Shown here piece after piece: positions 18,690 through 28,163 of a stretch of 64,000 nt of DNA (positions are counted from its first letter, which is position 1; each line of letters opens with the position of its first letter). Below the pieces are notes generated by a model, which worked only from the letters and a program-made list of their open reading frames with translations, was not told the DNA's origin and did not search any database. The DNA comes from Calothrix parasitica NIES-267. GTDB taxonomy: Bacteria > Cyanobacteriota > Cyanobacteriia > Cyanobacteriales > Nostocaceae. Both the position numbers and the translations under genes were made by a program. The stretch is taken from assembly GCF_002368095.1 (NCBI RefSeq), contig NZ_AP018227.1, forward strand, positions 1,721,359-1,785,358, given 5' to 3'.

Positions 18690-19475
18690 ATGAAAACCTC
18701 CATAATTCCAGCTTTAAGCAATAACTGTAACGATACAAAAGCTAATAGCTCGACTTACTGCACCCTTCAATGGCGACGCAATCAATTGTTGGTGAAGTCT
18801 TCAGGTCTAGTTAAACAGCCTTATATGCCTTTATTAGATACTTATGAATCTTTAAGAGAATGTTTAGAACATTCGTCTGTAAAGCTAGTTCGCATAGACC
18901 CTAAACTAGGTGAAGATAAAGTAAAGCTTTGGGCTGATGCTGCGACTTCTGCTGCTAAACCAATATATTTACGTATAAGTACCGACCGGAAACAGCCAAG
19001 GTTTTTGAAGCGTTTAATTGAGTGGATGATTGCAAGCGCTCTGCTACTTATAGCAAGTCCAGTGATGCTTTTGTTAGCTCTATTGATGAAGATTGACGCT
19101 AAAGCACCATTGTTTGAACGCTCTTGGTATGTTGGTGAAAGAGGCAGATTATTTCAGTTAATTAAGTATCGTACATTGTCTGTAAATCAAAAAATAGACA
19201 GCAAAGCTTTAGATAATCAACAGACTACAAAAAAACAAATGACTTTGCTTGGTCGATGGATGGCTAAGTACGGTTTGAATAATTTACCGCAGTTATTGAA
19301 TGTGCTTCGCGGGGAAATGGGGTTATTTGGTTCCCGGTGTTGGACTTTAGAGGATGCGGTCAAGTTAAATCCAGAATCACAGAAACAATTAAATAATTTA
19401 CCCGGAATCATGAGTTCTTGGGAAGTAGAAGCAGAAGAATCAAATATATTGCATCTAGATAGCCAAATATCGTAG
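18690..19475 (+). CDS. hepC: HepC-like sugar-phosphate (polyprenyl-phosphate) transferase
   Basis: 261 aa. A membrane helix (LIEWMIASALLLIASPVMLLLALLM, about 110-134) is followed by the bacterial sugar transferase domain: APLFERSWYVGERGRLFQLIKYRTL and LNNLPQLLNVLRGEMGLFGSR. The family transfers a sugar-1-phosphate to undecaprenyl phosphate at the inner membrane and starts repeat-unit assembly. The usual VGPRP is GSRCW here and the N-terminal 100 residues lack the multi-helix region of larger WbaP-type enzymes. In Anabaena PCC 7120 hepC lies directly before hepA and is needed for the heterocyst polysaccharide layer (recalled); the same order here supports the symbol. The following gap to hepA is 164 bp. 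Confidence 0.82.
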   Translation: MKTSIIPALSNNCNDTKANSSTYCTLQWRRNQLLVKSSGLVKQPYMPLLDTYESLRECLEHSSVKLVRIDPKLGEDKVKLWADAATSAAKPIYLRISTDRKQPRFLKRLIEWMIASALLLIASPVMLLLALLMKIDAKAPLFERSWYVGERGRLFQLIKYRTLSVNQKIDSKALDNQQTTKKQMTLLGRWMAKYGLNNLPQLLNVLRGEMGLFGSRCWTLEDAVKLNPESQKQLNNLPGIMSSWEVEAEESNILHLDSQIS

Positions 19476-19639
19476 TAGATGTTGTAGGGATTAAAAAGAA
19501 TAACGATAAATGCCAGCACCTTTAAGAGTTATATTTGACCTCTCGTGTTGGCATTACACCTAAACAAAAGAATAACTGCAAGATTAGCCAACAGTGTCAA
19601 CAGTAATTAGCTCTGACTCTAATAGTAAAAAAAATATAT

Positions 19640-21481
19640 ATGCATTTAAAAATATACCAACCATTGGGGAATTTAGTTAAAGCAAGCAAATTCTGGCAGA
19701 ACAACTATTTAGTACTGCGAGAATTTAAGCATTTTCGTAAAGTGGCTCTCTTCGCTGTAATTTTTTCGGTGTTAGCAGCAGCTTTTGAAGGCTTTAGTAT
19801 TGGTTTCTTACTAACTTTTTTACAAAGCTTAACTAATGCAGCGGATGCGGAGCCGATTCAAACGGGTATTTCTTGGTTTGATATTTGGATATTAGGAATC
19901 AATACTTCCGCGACAAGTCGGATGTACAGAATATCAATATTAATTTTATTAAGTACTTGGTTGCGTTCTGGATTTGATTATTTCAGTTCAATCTATACGG
20001 AATCGGCACAACTGCATCTTGCAGACCGCTTGCGTAAGAGGATGTTTGAGCATTTACAAGCATTACCTTTAAGTTATTTCGTTAAAACTCGTTCTGGGGA
20101 ACTGATAAATACAATCACTACTGAAATTGAAAGATTAAAGCAGGGTTTCGGTGGTGTTGCGTTCGTCATAATTAGAGGAATGGCTGTTGCTGTTTACTTT
20201 GTGACCATGTTTTTAATATCATGGGAGCTTTCGATTGTTTCGGTGTTGCTATTTGCGCTTTTAGGTGTAGGACTTTCAACGCTTAATGCTCGGGTTCGGG
20301 AATCAAGCTTTGGTATTTCTAATGCTAACGGTGCTTTTCATTCGACAGCTACCGAATTTATTAACGGTATTCGCACTGTTCACGCATCGGGTACTCAAGA
20401 CTTTGAACGTCAGCGTTTTTACAGTGTTAGCGGTCAATTGCTCAATGCTTCTATAAAAGTTGCGAAGGCTTGGACTCTTGTTAAGCCCATAGCTTCAGCA
20501 ATTGCAACTACTGCGATTATTGGTTTAATAATTCTTTCTTTTTCAGTATTTACTTTACCAGTAGCATCATTATTGACATTCTTCTTTGTTTTGATGCGGG
20601 TTGTACCGAGCATTCAAGATATAAATGGTACGATAGCTTTTCTTAGTACTTTGAATGGTTCTTTAGACAATGTTAAGCAGCTATTAGAAAGCGATAGCGA
20701 AAGTTACTTCCAAAATGGTTCCGTTGAATTTACCAAGTTAAATCGCTCTATTGATGTGGTATCCGTTGATTTTGGCTACGAACCAAGCAATTTAGTTTTA
20801 CATAACATTACTCTTACCTTGGAAAAGGGCAAAACAACTGCTTTGGTAGGAGCATCTGGGGCTGGAAAAACAACTCTTGCTGATTTGATTCCTCGATTTT
20901 ACGACCCAACACAAGGTCATATTCATATTGATGGAGTTGATTTAAAAGACATTGACATTTACTCGCTGCGGAAAAACATGGCTGTAGTCAGTCAAGATAC
21001 TTTTATTTTCAATACTTCAGTTTGGAATAATATTGCTTACGGTACCGAACATGCGACTGAAGCCGAAATTAAAGAAGCTGCTCGGCTTGCGAATGCATTA
21101 AAATTCATTGAAGATATGCCTCAAGGGTTTAATACCAAGCTTGGAGACCGTGGTGTGAGATTGTCTGGAGGACAGAGACAGAGGATAGCCATAGCGCGTG
21201 CATTACTTCGCGACCCGCAGATTTTGATTTTGGATGAAGCGACCAGCGCTTTAGATTCTGTATCGGAGCGGTTGATTCAGGAATCTTTAGAAAAACTTTC
21301 TGTAGGTAGAACAGTCGTTGCAATTGCTCACAGGCTTTCTACAATCGCTAAGGCTGATAAAGTAGTAGTGATGGAAGGTGGGTACATTGTTGAGCAAGGA
21401 AAATATCAAGACTTACTCAAGCAGCGGGGTAAGTTATGGAAATACCATCAAATGCAAAATGAAGTTGGTCAGACGAGTTAA
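19640..21481 (+). CDS. hepA: HepA-like ABC exporter (fused TM and ATPase domains)
   Basis: 613 aa. The N-terminal half has about six membrane helices (for example VALFAVIFSVLAAAFEGFSIGFLLTFLQ). The C-terminal ATPase is complete: Walker A GASGAGKTT (K410), Q-loop VSQDTFIF, signature LSGGQRQRI (508-516), Walker B ILILDEATSALD and the H-loop AHRLST. It is a half-transporter that should work as a homodimer. Anabaena HepA is about the same size and is required for heterocyst envelope polysaccharide; its place after hepC agrees. It should export lipid-linked glycans or polysaccharide (the substrate is not proven). A strong terminator follows. Confidence 0.88.
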   Translation: MHLKIYQPLGNLVKASKFWQNNYLVLREFKHFRKVALFAVIFSVLAAAFEGFSIGFLLTFLQSLTNAADAEPIQTGISWFDIWILGINTSATSRMYRISILILLSTWLRSGFDYFSSIYTESAQLHLADRLRKRMFEHLQALPLSYFVKTRSGELINTITTEIERLKQGFGGVAFVIIRGMAVAVYFVTMFLISWELSIVSVLLFALLGVGLSTLNARVRESSFGISNANGAFHSTATEFINGIRTVHASGTQDFERQRFYSVSGQLLNASIKVAKAWTLVKPIASAIATTAIIGLIILSFSVFTLPVASLLTFFFVLMRVVPSIQDINGTIAFLSTLNGSLDNVKQLLESDSESYFQNGSVEFTKLNRSIDVVSVDFGYEPSNLVLHNITLTLEKGKTTALVGASGAGKTTLADLIPRFYDPTQGHIHIDGVDLKDIDIYSLRKNMAVVSQDTFIFNTSVWNNIAYGTEHATEAEIKEAARLANALKFIEDMPQGFNTKLGDRGVRLSGGQRQRIAIARALLRDPQILILDEATSALDSVSERLIQESLEKLSVGRTVVAIAHRLSTIAKADKVVVMEGGYIVEQGKYQDLLKQRGKLWKYHQMQNEVGQTS

Positions 21482-21507
21482 TCGTCTTATAGAATCATTC
21501 TTTTTGG

Positions 21508-21537
21508 GGCTTGTCTGTGACAAGCCTTATTTTTATT
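21508..21537 (+). terminator. Rho-independent terminator after hepA
   Basis: GGCTTGTC (21508-21515) pairs with GACAAGCC (21519-21526) around TGT, followed by TTATTTTTATT. It lies 27 bp after the hepA stop. Confidence 0.88.
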
Positions 21538-21573
21538 GAAAATATTTGCAAAACAATAAATATAGCAGGTTAG

Positions 21574-21643
21574 AAGGTTCGTAGTTGCGCTTGAGCGCCA
21601 ATAAATGGCATTCGGAGGCGAAAACGTTAGAGTTACAAACCTT
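21574..21643. repeat. Palindromic repeat, 'TTCGTAGTTGCGC' family
   Basis: Left end AAGGTTCGTAGTTGCGC and right end AGAGTTACAAACCTT are imperfect inverted repeats. The left end is shared with the perfect palindrome at 4861. Confidence 0.6.
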
Positions 21644-21647
21644 GATT

Positions 21648-21804
21648 ACTAAGTAGGTGGGTGAAAAAAATTATAACTACGTCATTGCGAACGTAACAAA
21701 GTGGAGTCAAGTATTCACCGGTCGGGTGTGGGTCATCGCAAGCTTTTCAGAGATTTTACATGACTTCACATAGTTAGGTTTATTCCCACCTAGCTACTTA
21801 CTTA
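21648..21804 (+). mobile_element. MITE-like element, copy B
   Basis: 157 bp with inverted ends ACTAAGTAGGTGGG and CCCACCTAGCTACTTACTT. It matches the reverse complement of copy A at 17048-17231, lacking a roughly 25-30 bp internal segment. The pair lies in opposite orientation on either side of hepC-hepA. No coding frame. Confidence 0.72.
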
Positions 21805-22706
21805 AAATTAATTTGTTTGAATATCAATACTTCACCACATTAAGTTTGCGGGGTTTAGTTGTGCAATATTCCCCTCCGGATGCCGCATATTTGGCGCTAA
21901 AGTGGAAGCGTGCGGCTCAGCGTGTCCGATGGGACATACAAGTATTTCCCAGAAAAACCAGTATGTTCTCACGTCTACCGTGCAATAATTACTACATCAT
22001 TTAGCTTAATTTATTCACTAATATCTGCTTTTTCTCTGCTCCCTCATATTTTTTTGCTGTACCCTATTGTTAAATTATTTGATTTAGCATAAGCTCCTGC
22101 GGAAGCAGTAATTTTTATTGCAGAAAACTGTATTGCTGCCAATTAACTGAAGCAAATATAATATTATCTTCATCAAATTGCGATTAAACTTCATGATGAA
22201 TTTTAGCGATATGGGGATGTACGTTTTTACCAGCTTTCTGTTTCCTGCTTTTTATAGGTTTTTTATTTATAGATGCTAGATGCGAAACATAGCTTGAATA
22301 CCATTATTCTAGTTATGATTGCATAACTTAACGATACTTAGCAATTTCATTATCGTGTTTGAGAGTTCTTATTTTTCTGAAACATAATATTTAAAATCAC
22401 GTAATACAAATAGATATTTGTAATTACCGAACCCTAATTTAAAGCTTTCATAAAGAATATTATCCATAAGATTTTAATTCCAAAAAATCACGTGAAAGCT
22501 CTCGCCTAAGATATATATATTTTGATATAACCTATTGAAAAGATACACACAGCAATTATCAGCAAATAAATTTACTACTTAGGTAATCAGTATTCAAAAC
22601 AACTGATTAATCTAAGTATTATTTAGTTTCAGCGAAAAGCTTGTATTGCAGTACAAAATGCTTGAGTTGAAAGTTGATTGTGGTGACCGCAAGTTAAATA
22701 TTGGTT
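21805..22706. other. Gene-free region upstream of the second glycosyltransferase block
   Basis: AT-rich with no convincing coding frame; short frames around 21813-22092 have no family features. A promoter for the genes from 22707 is expected, since a terminator lies at 21508. Confidence 0.5.
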
Positions 22707-23744
22707 ATGAATGATTTAAGCCCTTACCGTCCAATAATTTTACCCCTTTCAGAAGAGATAGAGCGTCCGCTTTGGTCTGTAATGATTCCTACGTATAACT
22801 GCACTGAATACCTACGCTATACGTTGAAAAGCGTATTGGTTCAAGACCCAGGTGCAGACAAGATGCAGATTGTGGTTGTTGATAATAATTCTACAGAAGG
22901 TGACCCAGAAGCCGTTGTCAAAGAGCTAGCTGGGGAGCGTGTAGAATTTCATCGTCAGCCACACAATGTAGGCTTAATGAATAATTTTCAAACCTGTTTT
23001 GAATTATCTCGGGGAAAATTAATTCATTTATTGTGTAGTGATGATTGCGTCAGGGAGGGGTTTTATGAAAAAATGGCGCTACCTTTCGAGGAAAACCCAG
23101 AGGTTGGTGCTGCTTTTTGTCGAAGTATTTTAATTGATAAAAATAATAAATGGCAGGGTTTATCCGATTTTGAAATGCCGTCGAGCGGTATTTTACCTCA
23201 AGATTGGCTGCACAGAATCGCCCAGATTTGCTGTATTTCCGTACCTTCTCTTGCAGTAGTACGACGTGAAGTTTACGAAAACCTTGGAGGGTTTGACCGA
23301 CGCTGTGGTATTAGTGCAGATTGGGAAATGTGGGTGAGGATTTTTGCTCATTATCCAATGTGGTTTGAAGCAGAACCTTTGGCTATGTGGCGAGTGCATT
23401 TAGAATCTGCAAATAATGTTAACGCCAAAAGTGATGTTTTTATTCAGGAAAATTATAATACTGTAGAAACTATTTTACAATCTTATTTTCCTAATGGAGT
23501 CAATTCCAAACTTGCTCAAACTGCGAAGCAAAATTGTGCTTTTTTAGCTTTGGAATCAGCAGATGCTTTAATCAAAAAAGGCGATATATCTGGAGGTATG
23601 CTTCAACTAAAAACGGCGTTGAAATATAGTAAATCCCCCAAAGTTGTTCGGTCTGCTAGTCGTATCTTTTTGTGGAATAGAACGATTAGTATTGGCAAAA
23701 AAATGGTAGAATCCGGCGGATATAGAGAAAGTATCGAGATGTAA
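22707..23744 (+). CDS. Glycosyltransferase family 2
   Basis: About 345 aa; ATG at 22707 is chosen over the TTG at 22701. The GT-A fold is clear: SVMIPTYNCTEYLRYTLKSVLVQ, IVVVDNNSTEGDPEAVV, and the DxD-type CSDDCVREGFYEKM. SADWEMWVRIFAHYP carries the acidic catalytic-base region. There is no membrane segment, so it should act on the cytoplasmic face. It starts the second transcription block of the island and lies 4 bp before another GT2 gene, so the two are co-transcribed. The sugar is unknown. Confidence 0.87.
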   Translation: MNDLSPYRPIILPLSEEIERPLWSVMIPTYNCTEYLRYTLKSVLVQDPGADKMQIVVVDNNSTEGDPEAVVKELAGERVEFHRQPHNVGLMNNFQTCFELSRGKLIHLLCSDDCVREGFYEKMALPFEENPEVGAAFCRSILIDKNNKWQGLSDFEMPSSGILPQDWLHRIAQICCISVPSLAVVRREVYENLGGFDRRCGISADWEMWVRIFAHYPMWFEAEPLAMWRVHLESANNVNAKSDVFIQENYNTVETILQSYFPNGVNSKLAQTAKQNCAFLALESADALIKKGDISGGMLQLKTALKYSKSPKVVRSASRIFLWNRTISIGKKMVESGGYRESIEM

Positions 23745-23748
23745 ATTT

Positions 23749-24723
23749 ATGACCGAGAAATATCCACAAAATCAACCTCTAGTTAGTATTATAACTCCTA
23801 CTTATAATCGCCCAGAATATTTGAGATTAGCGCTAGAAAGTGCCGTTCAACAAACATATCAAAATATAGAGATTATTGTTTCTGATAATTGCAGTCCTGA
23901 AAATCCTGAGTCAATAGTTAAGTCTTTTGGAGATTCTAGAATTCGTTTTTTCCGCAATCAAAGTAATCTGGGAATGTTCCCAAATACGATGATTGCTTTT
24001 AAGAAAGCTAGAGGTAAATACGTCGCTAGTTTGCTAGATGATGATTTATGGGAAAAAGACTTTTTAGCTAAACTTGTACCTTCATTAGAAGCAAATTCAA
24101 ATTTAGCTTTAGCTTTCTGCGACCACTACATTGTTGATGGAAATGGTGCAATTGATGCTGCTGCGACAGAAAAGTGTTCGCGTTTCTATAAGCGGACAAA
24201 TTTACAAGAAGGAACCTACCAACCTTTTTATAAATTGAGCTTAATAGATAGAGCCGTTTCTACTGCAACTGCGGCTGTAATTCGTAGAGAGACTATTGAT
24301 TGGGATAGCATTCCACCGGAAGTTGGTGGTTCGTGGGATATTTATTTAAATTATCTGTGCTGTCGTTCTGGTTTGGGGGCTTATTATTGTGCCGATAAAT
24401 TAACCAGATATCGCGAACACGAAAATACAGACACCATGCAAAGTGGAAGACGGAATTTCCAAGCAAAAATCCGTAAAGCAAAATCTGACCTTTTCTGCTA
24501 CGAGCAGTTTATGAAAGATGAGCAATTAGCAGAACTTTATCCTTATTTTGAAAAAAAATGGGGACATATTTGTACAAGTTTAGGAATTGGTTTGATGCGA
24601 GGTGAAAATTTACAAGAAGCTCGAACTCGTTTTTGGGATTCTTTAAAAAGACACTTTAGCTTGCGGACAATAGCTGCATTAATAGTTAGCTTTGTTCCTC
24701 CTAGAATTGCAGCTAAGTTTTAG
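23749..24723 (+). CDS. Glycosyltransferase family 2
   Basis: 324 aa. VSIITPTYNRPEYLRLALESAVQQTYQNIEIIVSDNCS is the classical GT2 N-terminus; SLLDDDLWEKDF gives the DxD, and GSWDIYLNYLCCRSG the catalytic region. It is close in length and motif order to the preceding gene (for example DNNS versus DNCS), which suggests an old duplication (inference). Only 4 bp separate the two reading frames. The C-terminal helix (TIAALIVSFVPPRIAAKF) is amphipathic or weakly hydrophobic and may touch the membrane. Confidence 0.87.
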   Translation: MTEKYPQNQPLVSIITPTYNRPEYLRLALESAVQQTYQNIEIIVSDNCSPENPESIVKSFGDSRIRFFRNQSNLGMFPNTMIAFKKARGKYVASLLDDDLWEKDFLAKLVPSLEANSNLALAFCDHYIVDGNGAIDAAATEKCSRFYKRTNLQEGTYQPFYKLSLIDRAVSTATAAVIRRETIDWDSIPPEVGGSWDIYLNYLCCRSGLGAYYCADKLTRYREHENTDTMQSGRRNFQAKIRKAKSDLFCYEQFMKDEQLAELYPYFEKKWGHICTSLGIGLMRGENLQEARTRFWDSLKRHFSLRTIAALIVSFVPPRIAAKF

Positions 24724-24917
24724 CAGCCAATTTTTAAACTCTGAAGGGTTTGGATTAAAGATTTTAGATTTTAATTGTAGCTACTAATAATAAGCTTGAA
24801 GTCGTTTATCATCTTCAAAATCTAATTAAAAATCTAAACTTAATCAGTCATCTACAGAAAAGTATTTGGGAATCAAAATTATCTTAATTATTTCAAAATC
24901 AAGGAAGGTATTGACCT

Positions 24918-25829
24918 ATGCGTATTGCAGCTTGTATTACAACCAGAAATCGTTCGGAGAAACTGAATGATTGTTTAGAAGCTTTGTGGAATTCTTCAGT
25001 TAAACCGCATTCGGTGGTTGTTTCTGATGATTCACAGCAAATTGAAGTACAGGAAGTTAATCAAGAAATAGTAAAACAATATCCAGGAACAACTTATATT
25101 ACAGGCCCCAAACTCGGTGTTTGTGCTAATCGTAATAACGCAGTAAATGCAACTTCAGCTTTAGAAACGGATTTCGTGGCTTTTGTTGATGATGATATTT
25201 GTGTAGAACCTGATTTTATCGCTAATGCTGTAGAGAGATATTCTCAGATACCAGCCGAACAAAGGAAATATACCATTCTTACTGGTGCTAGCACGAGTAC
25301 CCAAGGAGAAAAACTGCTCCCATCAAAATTATCTTTTCGAGGATACTTTTGCGCTACCGAAGGTACTCCCGAAACAGTAGTAATTCATGCAGCATTATTT
25401 CCCAGACAGTTTTTCTCTCAAGAACAGTGGGATGAAGATATCTTTTTTGGCTATGAAGATGCAGAACTTTGTTTACGAGCGATTAAATACGGTTACAAAA
25501 TTGTATCTTGTCCTGAATTAAGAGTGAATGAAAAAAGCACCGATAGCGTACTTGATGCACCTGGAATTGCTGGTGTAAGTAATTATGAATTGCATATAGA
25601 AGCAGCAAGACTTTATGTTGGTATTAAGCGTTATAAAAATCTGTTTCCTAATCCCATCAAGTTGCTAGCATTTTTAACTATATATTTTGTTCATATGAGC
25701 GGATATTTATTAAAGCGAGGAGCAATTCAAGCTTGGCCAGAAATTATCCGTCGTTCTCGGATTAATTTATTATTGCAACAAAAAAATGTTGCTCAACCGG
25801 AAGCAGTTTCATCAATAATTGTTTCTTAA
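24918..25829 (+). CDS. Glycosyltransferase family 2
   Basis: 303 aa. IAACITTRNRSEKLNDCLEALWNS and VVSDDS form the nucleotide site; FVAFVDDDICVEPDFI holds the DxD; DEDIFFGYEDAELCLRAIKYG is the acceptor/catalytic motif of the rhamnosyl-type GT2 subfamily. A hydrophobic C-terminal segment (LLAFLTIYFVHMSGYLL) may anchor it to the membrane. A good ribosome site, AAGGAAGG, lies 9-10 nt before the ATG. It is 194 bp from the previous gene and probably in the same transcript. Confidence 0.87.
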   Translation: MRIAACITTRNRSEKLNDCLEALWNSSVKPHSVVVSDDSQQIEVQEVNQEIVKQYPGTTYITGPKLGVCANRNNAVNATSALETDFVAFVDDDICVEPDFIANAVERYSQIPAEQRKYTILTGASTSTQGEKLLPSKLSFRGYFCATEGTPETVVIHAALFPRQFFSQEQWDEDIFFGYEDAELCLRAIKYGYKIVSCPELRVNEKSTDSVLDAPGIAGVSNYELHIEAARLYVGIKRYKNLFPNPIKLLAFLTIYFVHMSGYLLKRGAIQAWPEIIRRSRINLLLQQKNVAQPEAVSSIIVS

Positions 25830-25902
25830 TTTCAGTTATTGATGTTGATTATTGATTTTGTTGATTGAATATTTATTCATATTATAGCAGGCTGATAGTA
25901 TC

Positions 25903-27051
25903 GTGAAGCTTTGCATTGTTACTCACAGTTTAATCAAAGGTGATGGTCAGGGAAGGGTGAATTATGAAGTTGCTTGTGAAGCAATTCGTCGCGGCCATCA
26001 TGTAACAGTTTTAGCAAGTAAAATCTCTCCGGAATTAGAAGAACACTCTTTTATTAATTGGGTTCCGATTTCTGCAAAAGTACCAACAGAACTCATGCGG
26101 AATATGATGTTTGCTTTCAAAAGCAGTAATTGGTTGAGAAAACATCGCCATCAAATTGATTTAGTCAAAGCTAATGGTGCTATCACCTGGGCAAAATCAG
26201 ATGCTAATGCAGTACATTTTGTTCATCATTCTTGGTTAAAGTTTTCTTCTTTGGAAGCTACATCTTTTAATAAAAAAACTATTCTTAATCCATATCTTGC
26301 TTTATATAATTCCTATCAGTGGTTGTATACAAAACTGAATACGCATTGGGAAAAGCAAGCTTTTGATAGTGCAAAAGTAGTAGTTGCAGTTTCTGATAAA
26401 GTCGCTGAAGATTTACGAGAAATTAACGTACCTCAAGAAGCTATTAAAGTCATTAGTAACGGGGTAGATGTCGAGGAGTTTTCACCGGGTAGCGGTGGTA
26501 GCCGTCAAACGTGGAATTTACCCGACGGGGTTCCCCTAGCAATGTTTGCTGGAGATATTAGACTACCAAGAAAAAATTTAGACACGGTGCTAAAAGCCTT
26601 GGTGGAAGTTCCAGATTTACATTTAGCCGTGGTAGGTGTAACCGATGGTAGCCCCTATCCACAGCTAGCGAAATCTTTAGGAATTAGCGACCGAGTGCAT
26701 TTTCTGGGATTTAGACGGGATGTCCCTTCTTTAATGAAAATTGTAGATTTCTTTGTATTTCCTTCACGTTACGAACCCTTTGGTTTGGTAATTATAGAAG
26801 CAATGGCCACAGGACTACCAGTAATTACCGCAAGCTGTACCGGTGCTGCTCCTCTAATTACCCCCGAAGCTGGAATAGTTTTGTCAGACCCAAATGACAG
26901 TAAAGCTTTAACAGAAGCAATGCAAAAATTGACCGTCAATCCCGACCTCAGAACTAAAATGGGTCGAATTGCGAGAGAAATTGCACTGCAACATACCTGG
27001 AAGAACATGGCACAACAATATTTAGATTTATTTGAGGAGATGAAAAAGTAA
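25903..27051 (+). CDS. Glycosyltransferase family 4 (GT-B)
   Basis: 382 aa from a GTG start at 25903; no closer ATG restores the conserved KLCIVTHSLIKGDGQGRVNYEVA N-terminus. The donor site shows MFAGDIRLPRKNLDTVLKAL, VHFLGFRRDVPSLM, and FPSRYEPFGLVIIEAMATGLPVITA with the E-x7-E motif intact. Its TAA stop overlaps the ATG of the next gene by one base, so translation is coupled. Donor sugar is not predictable. Confidence 0.88.
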   Translation: MKLCIVTHSLIKGDGQGRVNYEVACEAIRRGHHVTVLASKISPELEEHSFINWVPISAKVPTELMRNMMFAFKSSNWLRKHRHQIDLVKANGAITWAKSDANAVHFVHHSWLKFSSLEATSFNKKTILNPYLALYNSYQWLYTKLNTHWEKQAFDSAKVVVAVSDKVAEDLREINVPQEAIKVISNGVDVEEFSPGSGGSRQTWNLPDGVPLAMFAGDIRLPRKNLDTVLKALVEVPDLHLAVVGVTDGSPYPQLAKSLGISDRVHFLGFRRDVPSLMKIVDFFVFPSRYEPFGLVIIEAMATGLPVITASCTGAAPLITPEAGIVLSDPNDSKALTEAMQKLTVNPDLRTKMGRIAREIALQHTWKNMAQQYLDLFEEMKK

Positions 27052-27977
27052 TGTCTATCGCGGTCATCATACCAACTTACCGACGCAGCCAAGATTTAGC
27101 TCGCTGCTTGGAAGCTTTACAAAATCTAACTCGACCGGCTGATGAGGTGATAGTGGTAGTCCGCGATACGGATACTCAAACTTGGTCGTTTCTGGAAGCT
27201 TTTGACAGCAAAAATTTAGCATTACGCACCGCAACAGTAACTGTTACGGGAGTAGTTGCAGCCATGAATGCGGGTCTTGATGCAGCAACAGCAGACATTG
27301 TAGCTTTCACGGATGATGATGCAGCCCCCCATCCCGACTGGTTAGCGCGGATTGAAAGTCATTACCTTGCAGACGAGCGCGTCGGTGGAGTTGGAGGACG
27401 CGATTGGGTTTATCACGGTACCGATTTAGAAGATGGTAATTCCGGAACAGTTGGTCAAGTAAGCTGGTTTGGTCGAGTAATTGGCAACCATCATATCGGT
27501 GCTGGTGAAGCGCGGGAAGTTGACGTACTCAAAGGAGTAAACATGAGCTTTCGACGCGCTGCTATTAAAGATTGGCATTTTGACGGACGGATGAAAGGAA
27601 CCGGGGCACAAGTTCACTTTGAATTAGCTTTTTCTTTAAAATTAAAACGAGCGGGGTGGAAGTTAATTTACGACCCTCAAGTAGCAGTTAACCATTATCC
27701 AGCAAAGAGATTTGACGAAGACCAGCGTCACAGCTTCAATCAAACTGCATTCGCAAACGCAGTCCACAACGAGACTGTAGCTTTATTAGAATACTTTTCA
27801 CCATTGCAAAAATTAGCATTTTTATTCTGGTCAATAGCAGTAGGAACCCGTGAAGCAGTAGGTTTAATTCAGTGGTTGCGCTTTCTTCCCTCCGAGGGAT
27901 TATTAGCTGGTAAAAAATTACTCGCATCATTACGCGGTCGCTTTTCAGGATTGCGTACAGTTATCAGTCATCAGTGA
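27051..27977 (+). CDS. Glycosyltransferase family 2
   Basis: 308 aa. IAVIIPTYRRSQDLARCLEAL, FTDDDAAPHPDWLARIE (DxD) and GKGVNMSF-like VLKGVNMSFRRAAI with FDGRMKGTGAQVHFEL mark a GT2. The C-terminus has a hydrophobic stretch (LAFLFWSIAVGTREAVGLI). It overlaps the preceding GT4 by 1 bp. It is the last glycosyltransferase before the polymerase gene. Confidence 0.86.
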   Translation: MSIAVIIPTYRRSQDLARCLEALQNLTRPADEVIVVVRDTDTQTWSFLEAFDSKNLALRTATVTVTGVVAAMNAGLDAATADIVAFTDDDAAPHPDWLARIESHYLADERVGGVGGRDWVYHGTDLEDGNSGTVGQVSWFGRVIGNHHIGAGEAREVDVLKGVNMSFRRAAIKDWHFDGRMKGTGAQVHFELAFSLKLKRAGWKLIYDPQVAVNHYPAKRFDEDQRHSFNQTAFANAVHNETVALLEYFSPLQKLAFLFWSIAVGTREAVGLIQWLRFLPSEGLLAGKKLLASLRGRFSGLRTVISHQ

Positions 27978-28163
27978 ACAGTTAACAGTTAACTGTTAAC
28001 AGTTATCAATGGTCAACAAGGAGACAAAGAGAAATTTCATTACTAACTCCTAACTCCTAATTATTAACTTCTAACTTTCAATCCAAAATCCAAAATTGAA
28101 TAACTCCTAATTCCTAACTCTTAACTCCTAACTTTTAATTCCCTACTCCCTAATAAAAAAACA
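27978..28163. repeat. Short tandem heptameric repeats (CTAACTC type) between GT2 and polymerase
   Basis: Repeated TAACTCC/TTAACTC heptamers with imperfect copies (28039-28150), preceded by a GTTAACAGTTAACTGTTAAC cluster at 27976-28005. This is the short-repeat class typical of heterocystous cyanobacteria. Confidence 0.8.

Noticed and set aside
17048-21804. Composite transposon carrying hepC-hepA
   Set aside because: No transposase is present and the flanking copies differ internally; the gene order matches the ancestral island.
21813-22092. Two short plus-strand frames after MITE copy B
   Set aside because: No ribosome site, no family motif, low-complexity composition; they lie in an AT-rich gap.
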